A stretch of DNA of 64,000 nucleotides from the NCBI GenBank assembly GCA_030696345.1, contig JAUYSK010000026.1:46246-110245 (forward strand), read 5' to 3'. A model generated the notes under the pieces. That model was not told the origin of the DNA, ran no database searches, and saw only the letters and a list, made by a program, of their open reading frames with translations. Shown here piece by piece: positions 45,382-52,535 of this stretch. Numbering within the stretch: position 1 is the stretch's first letter; every line of letters starts with the position of its first letter. The position numbers and the translations under genes were made by a program. Source of the DNA: Azonexus sp. GTDB lineage: Bacteria > Pseudomonadota > Gammaproteobacteria > Burkholderiales > Rhodocyclaceae.

Positions 45382-46695
45382 ATGGAAATAGTATCGGTCG
45401 CCGAACTGAAAATCGGCATGTTCGTTGTCGAGCCTGATTGCGCCTGGACCGAGTTGCCGTTCGCGCTGCAGGGCTTCGTCGTGTCGACGCCGAAACAGGT
45501 AGATATCTTTCAATCGAAGTGCCGTTTCGTTCAGGTTGATTTCTCGCGCTCGCTCGGCGACTACTATCGGGAAGCCAAGCGAGAGTTTGACCGGCCACGG
45601 CGTGCCTCGGCACCCACCCAGAGCAAGACGCTTGAAGAGGCCGCTTCCCGCAAACGCCCGGCGGCTTTTGCCATGAGCGAGCCATCCGAGCAGATCAGAT
45701 TCCGGCGCCAGCGCTTCCTCGGATTCCTGCACCAGCAGGACCATAGCGAATATGCTCGTGAACTGTCCGGTGAGCTGGCTTATATCGAACCCCGCTTTGA
45801 CGATTTCCAGAGTGCCCTGCAACTGACCTTTCAGCATGTCGAGGCTGAACAAAGTATTGATCTGCGTAACGTGCGCGAAGGTGTGCGGGATATGTCGGGC
45901 AGTCTGAAGCGCAATCCGGATGCACTGATGTGGTTGTTGCGCCTGAAGCGGGCGGATCAATACAGCTTCGATCACGCCGTCGATGTCGCGGTGTATTTGC
46001 TGCTGCTTGGCAACCACATTGGTTGGCGCGGCCAAAAATTGATCGAGCTGGGGATAACGGGCTTGCTGCAGGATGTCGGCAAGACCCAGTTGCCGGCCGA
46101 ATTGCTTGCCAAGAAGGGTGCGCTGTCATCGGAAGAGCAGTCGCTTATCCACTCCCATGTGGCCAGTTCGCTGGAAATACTATATTCCCATGCGCATTTG
46201 CCCAGTGACGTACTGGTCACTGTTTCCCGACATCATGAGCGCTGGGATGGCAGCGGCTATCCGCGCGGCCTGGAGCGTGACCAGATCGGGCTGGCGGCAG
46301 AAATGGCGGGCCTCGTCGATTCCTTCTGCGCCATGCTGAAAGACAAGCCCTATCGAAATGCTCTCGGGCATCAGGGGGCGCTTGAGGAAATCTACAATCA
46401 ACGGGACCACAAATTCAATTCGGCATTGATGGAGCAGTTTGTTCAGTGCGTTGGTCTCTATCCGATAGGTACGCTGGTCGAGCTGGACAGTGGCGAGGTC
46501 GGGGTCGTCATCCAGCAGAACCGTGTTCAGCGTTCTCGCCCACGAATTCTGTTCTTGCTCGATGCTGAAAAAGCGCACGTGCCCGGCTACAAAGTGATCG
46601 ATCTGCGTGACAAATCATTTGAGCAGCTGCGGGTTGCCAAAACCTTGCCGGCTGACGCCTACGGCCTTTCCAGCGATGACTACTATCTCCGATAA
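45382..46695 (+). CDS. HD-GYP-family protein with an altered HD dyad
   Basis: The 437-aa protein has an N-terminal DUF3391 domain (VAELKIGMFVVEPDCAW, residues ~4-130) and a C-terminal HD-GYP domain. The GYP block HHERWDGSGYPRGL is intact, but the metal-binding His-Asp dyad reads LLQDVGK: codon CAG at 46069 makes residue 230 glutamine instead of histidine. HD-GYP enzymes degrade c-di-GMP using that histidine for iron or manganese binding, so activity may be lost or changed. It may act as a c-di-GMP sensor or scaffold. The next gene overlaps it by 20 bases. Confidence 0.9.
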   Translation: MEIVSVAELKIGMFVVEPDCAWTELPFALQGFVVSTPKQVDIFQSKCRFVQVDFSRSLGDYYREAKREFDRPRRASAPTQSKTLEEAASRKRPAAFAMSEPSEQIRFRRQRFLGFLHQQDHSEYARELSGELAYIEPRFDDFQSALQLTFQHVEAEQSIDLRNVREGVRDMSGSLKRNPDALMWLLRLKRADQYSFDHAVDVAVYLLLLGNHIGWRGQKLIELGITGLLQDVGKTQLPAELLAKKGALSSEEQSLIHSHVASSLEILYSHAHLPSDVLVTVSRHHERWDGSGYPRGLERDQIGLAAEMAGLVDSFCAMLKDKPYRNALGHQGALEEIYNQRDHKFNSALMEQFVQCVGLYPIGTLVELDSGEVGVVIQQNRVQRSRPRILFLLDAEKAHVPGYKVIDLRDKSFEQLRVAKTLPADAYGLSSDDYYLR

Positions 46696-48364
46696 GCCAC
46701 CGGGCCGCGTCGACCTGGCGGGCTTCGGACTGTCGCCGGAAGATTTGTTTTCGCTTCAGGCATTGGCGGCAGAGTGGTCGGCGGCTGTCGGTGAGGTCTT
46801 CGCCGAGAGTTGTACGGATCCTGTTGTCAGCGCTTTTGCCGGGGAAACCCGGCTGCTGGCCGGGAAACTGGGTGATCCTGTCTGGCAGGATAGCTGGTTG
46901 CGACATTGGCAGAAGATATATGGACATGGCTTTCCCAGTTCTACCTTGGCGCAGCTGATGAGTCATGCGCTCGATCTTTGCGAGCGCTCGCTGTTCTCCT
47001 CGGAAAATGCAGTTCCACGCCTTCACCTCGCACTTTTCTCGCTGCTCCGCCGGGCCGTCATGGCGGTCGTCAGCTGTGCCGTCGATCTGGGCGAGGAGGC
47101 TCGCCTGGCTGAGGTCGGGCTGCCGGGAGAGCTGGCGGCTCTGGGTTGTCTGCAGGAACTGGTGGGGAAGTGCGGGCAACTGGCCGTCCTGTCCGTTTCC
47201 GTAGTCAATCGGGATGCCTTCGTGCATCTCTCGGCGAGTGATCTGCAGAGTTTGCCCGGGCTGGTGTCCAGTCGTATCCAGAAGCAGCTGCGGGCGCAGG
47301 ATTGTCTGTTTTCCGGCCGCGACAGCGAGTGGCTGCTGGTGCTGCCGGAGGTGCGTTCGATGACGCAGCCAGCTTTGGCGGCGGCTTACCTGCAGCGCGA
47401 GTTCTCGCAGCCGATCTGGCTCGCCAGCGGCAAGGCGCTGTCCTGCGACGTCATTGTCGGGGCGGCGATGTTGCCCGAACATGGCCGCGACCCTGAAGCG
47501 GTGATCGCTGCCAGTCGGCTGGCCCGCTGGAGTCTGCTCACAAGCCATCAGACCTTCGGCTGGTTTCATCCGGATATCCAGGCGGACTGGAACAAGCGCT
47601 TCGCGCTCGCTGCCGAGTTCAAGGCCGCCTTGAATCAGGAAACCATGCAGCTCTATCTGCAGCCGCAGATTGATGCCCGCAGTGGGGAGTGCGTCGGGGC
47701 TGAACTCTTGTTGCGCTGGCAGCGACAAGGTGGCGACTGGGTGGATCCGCAACTGGCCATGGAAATTGCCGAAGAAAATGCCTGGCGTCCGCTCTACACC
47801 GACTGGTTGTTTCGTTCCGCCCTGCGCATCGCGCATGACCTGGAGGCGGCCGGTGCTGGTGTCAGGCTTTCGCTGAACCTGACGGCGGGTGATCTGCTCG
47901 ATGAAGATCTCGTCGAAATGATCGCTCAACGTCTTGAAACCTGGCAGATGCGTGGCGAGCGCTTCGCCCTGGAACTGACCGAGTCGGCGATGCTGCTCAA
48001 TCGCGAGCGTTGCCTGGAAACCCTGTTCAAATTGCGCGATCTTGGCTTTCGATTGGCGCTCGATGATTTCGGCACTGGCTATTCCTCGCTCAGTCATCTG
48101 GTCAGCCTGCCGGTCAACGAGCTCAAGATCGATCGTTCCTTCATCATTGCCATGAACCGCTCGGATGAGCATCTGCGCATTGTGCGAACCATCATCGACC
48201 TCGCACGGGATCTTGAAATGACCTCTCTGGCCGAGGGTGTCGAGGAGGTGGCGCAGGTTGAACAACTGCAGGCGCTCGGCTGCCATCACATTCAGGGTTT
48301 TCTCTATGCTCAGCCGATGCCGCCGGAAATGTTTATTGCCTGGCTGCAGTCGCGTCAGGCTTGA
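46676..48364 (+). CDS. EAL-domain c-di-GMP phosphodiesterase with degenerate GGDEF
   Basis: The ~562-aa cytoplasmic protein has an uncharacterised N-terminal helical region (to residue ~190), a degenerate GGDEF domain with GRDSEWLLVLPE where GGDEF should be, and an EAL domain. The EAL signature reads GAELLLRW (ELL), but LSLNLTAGD, ELTES, LDDFGTGYSSL, ELKIDRSF, LAEGVE and IQGFLYAQPMP keep the metal and catalytic residues, so hydrolysis of c-di-GMP is likely. ATG 46676 overlaps the HD-GYP gene. The degenerate GGDEF may bind GTP as a regulator. Confidence 0.9.
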   Translation: MTTISDKPPGRVDLAGFGLSPEDLFSLQALAAEWSAAVGEVFAESCTDPVVSAFAGETRLLAGKLGDPVWQDSWLRHWQKIYGHGFPSSTLAQLMSHALDLCERSLFSSENAVPRLHLALFSLLRRAVMAVVSCAVDLGEEARLAEVGLPGELAALGCLQELVGKCGQLAVLSVSVVNRDAFVHLSASDLQSLPGLVSSRIQKQLRAQDCLFSGRDSEWLLVLPEVRSMTQPALAAAYLQREFSQPIWLASGKALSCDVIVGAAMLPEHGRDPEAVIAASRLARWSLLTSHQTFGWFHPDIQADWNKRFALAAEFKAALNQETMQLYLQPQIDARSGECVGAELLLRWQRQGGDWVDPQLAMEIAEENAWRPLYTDWLFRSALRIAHDLEAAGAGVRLSLNLTAGDLLDEDLVEMIAQRLETWQMRGERFALELTESAMLLNRERCLETLFKLRDLGFRLALDDFGTGYSSLSHLVSLPVNELKIDRSFIIAMNRSDEHLRIVRTIIDLARDLEMTSLAEGVEEVAQVEQLQALGCHHIQGFLYAQPMPPEMFIAWLQSRQA

Positions 48365-48421
48365 GTTTACTTGGCGCTACGGTGACAATCCTTCGCTGTC
48401 GCATCATGTCGGGGAGATAAC

Positions 48422-48823
48422 ATGTTCGATCAGGTAGTCAGCAGTTTGCCGGCCTTTGCCAGCTTTTTTGTGACCGCGGTGGTGCTGCTTGCAGTCTTCC
48501 TATCGCTCTACGTTTTCGTCACGCCCTATAGCGAATTGGCCTTGATCCGCGCCGGCAACGAAGCGGCTGCCGTCAGTCTGGGCGGGGCCGTCATCGGCTT
48601 TGCCCTGCCCATCGCAGTTTCGGTAGCAGTCAGTCACAACCTTTACTCCATGATCGGCTGGGGGCTTGTTGCCTGCGTCGTCCAGTTGCTGACCTTTACG
48701 GCGGCCCGGCTGGCTTTGCCAACGATCAATCACAATATTCCCGAGGGCAAGCTGGCCTCCGGCATTTTCATCGCATCGCTTTCGATCGGCGTCGGTATTC
48801 TCAACGCTGGTTGCATCGCCTGA
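48422..48823 (+). CDS. DUF350 integral membrane protein
   Basis: The 133-aa protein has four hydrophobic helices in two similar halves, the DUF350 pattern: FFVTAVVLLAVFLSLYVFV and LGGAVIGFALPIAVSVAVSH, then IGWGLVACVVQLLTFTAARL and GIFIASLSIGVGILNAGCI. The repeated acidic/Asn-containing loops suggest an inner-membrane protein. The function is unknown. GGGGAG precedes the ATG, and an SPFH gene begins 18 bp later, which suggests an operon dedicated to a membrane complex. Confidence 0.85.
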   Translation: MFDQVVSSLPAFASFFVTAVVLLAVFLSLYVFVTPYSELALIRAGNEAAAVSLGGAVIGFALPIAVSVAVSHNLYSMIGWGLVACVVQLLTFTAARLALPTINHNIPEGKLASGIFIASLSIGVGILNAGCIA

Positions 48824-48841
48824 CACACCAAGGAGGCAGAC

Positions 48842-49855
48842 ATGGCACTGATGGACTTCATCAAGAAACAATTTATCGACATCCTGCAATGGACCGAGGA
48901 TGCCGACGGCACGCTGGCCTGGCGTTTTCCGATGCAGGAAATGGAAATCCAGAACGGTGCCAGCCTGACCGTGCGCGACACGCAACTGGCGCTCTTCGTC
49001 AATGAAGGCACCGTGGCTGACGTTTTTGCGCCCGGCATGTACAAACTGACGACGCAGACACTGCCGGTCCTGACCTACCTGAAGAACTGGGACAAGCTGT
49101 TCGAATCCCCGTTCAAGTCCGATCTTTACTTCTTCTCGACGCGCATCCAGCTTGACCAGAAGTGGGGCACGCCGAATCCGATCACCATCCGCGACAAGGA
49201 ATTCGGCATTGTCCGGATGCGCGCCTTTGGTATCTACAGCTATCACCTGACTGATGCCAAGACCTTCTACCAGAAGATTTCCGGCACCCGTGAAAGTTAT
49301 GGCCGTGAGGAACTGGAAGGCCAGTTGCGCAATACCATGGTTGCCGGCATGACCGACCTGTTCGGTGAATCAGGTGTCGCCTTCATCGACATGGCGGCGA
49401 GCCAGGATGAATTCGGCAAGGCGATGTTCGCCAAGATGACGCCGATGTTCGCCGAGTACGGTTTAACGCTCGATACCCTGGTGGTCCAGAACGTCTCGCT
49501 ACCGGAAGAGTTGCAGAAGATTCTCGACCAGAAGATCGGCATGAACATGATCGGCGACATGCAGCGCTACACGCAGTATCAGGTCGCCAATGCCATACCT
49601 GAAGCCGCAAAGAACGAAGGCGGCATGGCCGGCATGGGCGTGGGGATGGGCGCCGGGGTTGGTCTTGGTCAGGTTATGGGACAGGCGATGGCCTCGGCGA
49701 TGCTGCCGGCCGGGCAGGCTGCGCCGGTGGCAAGCATCTCGGCCGACGAGGTCGTGGCGACGCTGGAGAAACTGCATGCGCTGGTCGAAAAAGGGATTCT
49801 CAGCCAGGCCGAGTTCGATGGCAAAAAGGCGGAATTGCTCAAAAAACTGAGTTGA
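48842..49855 (+). CDS. SPFH-domain protein with C-terminal SHOCT
   Basis: The 337-aa protein resembles the SPFH 'virion core protein' branch. The N-terminal part has LAWRFPMQEMEIQNGASLTVRDTQ and AFVNEGTVADVFAPG-like sequence, and an SPFH core with FGIVRMRAFGIYSYHL follows. A Gly/Met/Ala-rich linker (residues ~255-290) leads to a SHOCT motif, LEKLHALVEKGILSQAEFDGKK. SPFH proteins assemble ring scaffolds on membranes; SHOCT often mediates oligomerisation. No membrane helix is evident, so it may be recruited to DUF350 or the DUF4178 protein. Confidence 0.82.
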   Translation: MALMDFIKKQFIDILQWTEDADGTLAWRFPMQEMEIQNGASLTVRDTQLALFVNEGTVADVFAPGMYKLTTQTLPVLTYLKNWDKLFESPFKSDLYFFSTRIQLDQKWGTPNPITIRDKEFGIVRMRAFGIYSYHLTDAKTFYQKISGTRESYGREELEGQLRNTMVAGMTDLFGESGVAFIDMAASQDEFGKAMFAKMTPMFAEYGLTLDTLVVQNVSLPEELQKILDQKIGMNMIGDMQRYTQYQVANAIPEAAKNEGGMAGMGVGMGAGVGLGQVMGQAMASAMLPAGQAAPVASISADEVVATLEKLHALVEKGILSQAEFDGKKAELLKKLS

Positions 49856-49865
49856 CCGCAGTACT

Positions 49866-51800
49866 GTGGCTTTAACTGCCTCCTGCCCTTCCTGCGGTGC
49901 GCCGGTTGTCTTCCAGTCGGCGTCGTCGATCTTTGCCGTCTGCGAATACTGCCAGAGCACGCTGGTCCGGCACGACCAGGCGCTGGAAGACATTGGCAAG
50001 ATGGCGGCGCTGGTCGAAGACCGTTCGCCGCTGCAACTGGGGGCGGAGGGCAGCTACAAGGGCGTGCATTTTGCGCTGATCGGGCGCATCCAGATCAAGT
50101 ACAGCCAGGGCTACTGGAACGAGTGGCATCTGCTCTTCGACGACATGCGGACTGGCTGGCTGTCGGAGGCTGCCGGTCAGTATGTGCTCACCTTCGCCCA
50201 ATATGTTCCGGAGCAACTGCCGAAATTCGATGAATTGAAAATCGGCCAGCGTTTCGTGCTGGCCAGCCAGACCTGGACCGTCAGCAATGTCGAAAACGCC
50301 GAGTGCGTCGCTGGTCAGGGCGAGTTGCCGTTCAAGGTTGGTGCCGGATACCCGGTTGCTGCGGTGGACCTCCGAAATGGGGCAAATTTCGCGACGCTCG
50401 ATTATTCCGAAACGCTGCCTCTGCTTTTCGTCGGTCAGGCGGTTGATTTCAAGTCGCTGAAAATGTCCAATCTGCGGGAAGGCATGGCGATCCCGACGGT
50501 GGCCGTCGAAGCCAAGGTCTTCCGTTGCCCGAGTTGTGGCGCGCCGATGCAGGCCCGCTCGAAGGACATTCTGGCGGTGGGCTGTGGTACCTGCGGGGCG
50601 GTCGTCGATACCGCCGACCAGAACTACAAGCTGCTCTCGAAGGCGCTCGGCAATCGGGATGAAAAATATCTGCCACGCCTGGCGCTGGGCAGCAAGGGCA
50701 CCTTGGAAGGCAAGCCGGCCGAGGTGATCGGCTTTCTCGTCAAGCAATGCAAGGTCGATGGCATTGCCTACGACTGGCGCGAATACCTGCTGGCCGGAGA
50801 ACACGGCACCTACCGCTGGCTGACCGAATACAACGGTCACTGGAATATTGCCGATGTGCTCTCCAATCCACCGAGCAGCAGTGGTGCGATGGAACTGGCA
50901 GATGTGCGCTGGAGCGGCCAGAGTTTCAAGCATTTCTCGACAACGCCGGCGGCGGAAGTCATTCAGGTCGCCGGTGAATTCACCTGGCGTGTCCGACGCG
51001 GTGAAACCAACCGGGTGATCGACTACGTCGCGCCGCCGCTGATGCTCTCGCGCGAATCAACCGACAATGATCTGACCTGGTCGCAGGGCATGTACGTTGC
51101 TCCTGCCGTGATAGCCGAAGCGTTCAAGCTGCCCGATGGTCGCTTGGTTGACCCGGTCGGCGTTTACGCCAACCAGCCGAATCCCTGGGGTGATACCCAT
51201 CAGCGTGTCTGCAAGCTGTTCTGGAAACTGGCCGTGTTGGCGGTCGTGGCTCAGGCCTTTTTTGTTTTGATTTCGGGTGGTAAATCACTGCTTCGTCAGG
51301 ACCTTGCTTTCTCGCCACAAATGGCCGAAGAAACGTTGGTGACGCGCGAATTCGAAGTCCGCGACAAGCCCCGCAAGCTGACGGTGCGCAACACCACGAC
51401 GCTCGACAACAACTGGATCGGCCTTGACATGCTTCTGGTCAACAAGGCCACCGGCCTCGCCTGGCCGGCTGCCCGCGAACTGGCCTTTTATCAGGGCTAT
51501 GACGACGGCCACTGGACGGAGGGCAGCAACGAGGACGAGGTGGTTTTTCTTGATGTTCCGCCCGGCACCTACTACCTGACCGTCGATCCGGACATGGCGC
51601 CGGAAAAGCCGGTGCCGGTGCGTGACACCATCGAAGTCTTCAGCGGTGGTGCCGGCTGGTCGAATTTTGTAATGGTGATGATTTTCCTCGTCATTTTTCC
51701 GATCTTCACGCGACTACGCCACGCCGCTTTCGAAGCGGGACGCTGGGCGGAAAGCGACCATGCGCCGATAAGCAGCAGCGATTCGGATGGGGACGACTGA
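49866..51800 (+). CDS. double-DUF4178 zinc-ribbon membrane protein
   Basis: The 644-aa protein begins at GTG with a zinc ribbon (CPSCGAP and CEYCQ, residues 8-32) and a DUF4178 domain, then repeats the pattern: a second zinc ribbon (CPSCGAP from C221, CGTCGA) and a second DUF4178 domain (YDWREYLLAGEHGTYRWLTEYNGHW). Two helices near the C-terminus (LAVLAVVAQAFFVLISGG and FVMVMIFLVIFPIFTRL) flank a soluble periplasmic-like domain. The function is unknown. The neighbouring SPFH, DUF350 and 47-aa genes suggest a membrane complex. Confidence 0.82.
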   Translation: MALTASCPSCGAPVVFQSASSIFAVCEYCQSTLVRHDQALEDIGKMAALVEDRSPLQLGAEGSYKGVHFALIGRIQIKYSQGYWNEWHLLFDDMRTGWLSEAAGQYVLTFAQYVPEQLPKFDELKIGQRFVLASQTWTVSNVENAECVAGQGELPFKVGAGYPVAAVDLRNGANFATLDYSETLPLLFVGQAVDFKSLKMSNLREGMAIPTVAVEAKVFRCPSCGAPMQARSKDILAVGCGTCGAVVDTADQNYKLLSKALGNRDEKYLPRLALGSKGTLEGKPAEVIGFLVKQCKVDGIAYDWREYLLAGEHGTYRWLTEYNGHWNIADVLSNPPSSSGAMELADVRWSGQSFKHFSTTPAAEVIQVAGEFTWRVRRGETNRVIDYVAPPLMLSRESTDNDLTWSQGMYVAPAVIAEAFKLPDGRLVDPVGVYANQPNPWGDTHQRVCKLFWKLAVLAVVAQAFFVLISGGKSLLRQDLAFSPQMAEETLVTREFEVRDKPRKLTVRNTTTLDNNWIGLDMLLVNKATGLAWPAARELAFYQGYDDGHWTEGSNEDEVVFLDVPPGTYYLTVDPDMAPEKPVPVRDTIEVFSGGAGWSNFVMVMIFLVIFPIFTRLRHAAFEAGRWAESDHAPISSSDSDGDD

Positions 51801-51943
51801 TGTTCAAGCATTTCAATCTCGCCGCTGGCGTCCTTGCCCTGATGCTTTTCGGCTACGCGCAGCATCAGGGCTGGAACATGTTCGACAACGTCGCGAATCC
51901 GGGTGGTCGCTCGGGCGGTGGCAGTCGCATTTATCACAAGTGA
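51800..51943 (+). CDS. 47-aa small membrane protein
   Basis: ATG 51800 overlaps the stop of the DUF4178 gene (TGATG), and the frame runs 47 codons to a TGA. The protein has one hydrophobic stretch (LAAGVLALMLFGYA, about residues 7-20) and a Gly/Ser-rich, polar tail ending in RIYHK. It has no similarity I recognise. The tight overlap and fit with a membrane-protein cluster make it a credible gene, translationally coupled to its neighbour. Confidence 0.7.
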   Translation: MFKHFNLAAGVLALMLFGYAQHQGWNMFDNVANPGGRSGGGSRIYHK

Positions 51944-51992
51944 TGCGGCTGGTGGCCACCTTTGATCAAGACAGTTCGTCGGGGAGCTAGCC

Positions 51993-52493
51993 GTGCCGAG
52001 CAAAAATGAACAGTTCAGAGTAATCAACACCCATTTCCCCGATATGGTGGAACGAATCATCACGCTTTGGGGATCTGCTGAGCTCAGTGAATTCATCAAC
52101 GGTTTGCTGCTCGATGAGCGGGATCACGCTGGCCGAAAGCTGGAACAAGAGATCACGAGCGCACTTTCCGGCCTTCAGGCAGAGCACGACAGGGAGTTTC
52201 CAAAACATGCCCTGCAAGCAGGCACCTGTTCGGAGAAGTGCCTGGATAACGAGCATTTCAAGACAATAAATGCACGGTTTCCGCGTATTGGCCGACAGCT
52301 TCAGGCGAAGTGGGGGCGGCCGGCATTCAGCGAATATGTCCATGACCTGCTGAACGATAGCCGCACCGGTCGGCAAGGTTTTCCGGAAGAAGCGATGCTG
52401 GCCCTTTTCAAGCTGATGGAGGTGCACGACAAGGAATACCCGCAATACGTCAAAAAGATAACGGATATCTGGACGCTGGGTAACCCGACTTGA
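51993..52493 (+). CDS. hypothetical protein made of two tandem repeats
   Basis: The 166-aa soluble protein starts at GTG with GGGGAG upstream. It consists of two homologous halves: FRVINTHFPDMVERIITLWG (residues ~8-27) corresponds to FKTINARFPRIGRQLQAKWG (~88-107), and LSGLQAEHDREFP to LFKLMEVHDKEYP. Each unit is about 75-80 residues and predicted helical. No catalytic motif, signal or membrane segment is visible, and I do not recognise the family. It lies 49 bp after the 47-aa gene and may be co-transcribed with that cluster. Confidence 0.8.
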   Translation: MPSKNEQFRVINTHFPDMVERIITLWGSAELSEFINGLLLDERDHAGRKLEQEITSALSGLQAEHDREFPKHALQAGTCSEKCLDNEHFKTINARFPRIGRQLQAKWGRPAFSEYVHDLLNDSRTGRQGFPEEAMLALFKLMEVHDKEYPQYVKKITDIWTLGNPT

Positions 52494-52535
52494 GGTCGGC
52501 TACAGGCGAGCCCGAACGTGCGCCATAATTGCCCC

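Noticed and set aside
46508..48289. A 593-codon open frame antisense to the EAL gene
   Set aside because: No recognisable domain, low-complexity Gln/Arg-rich translation typical of antisense shadows.
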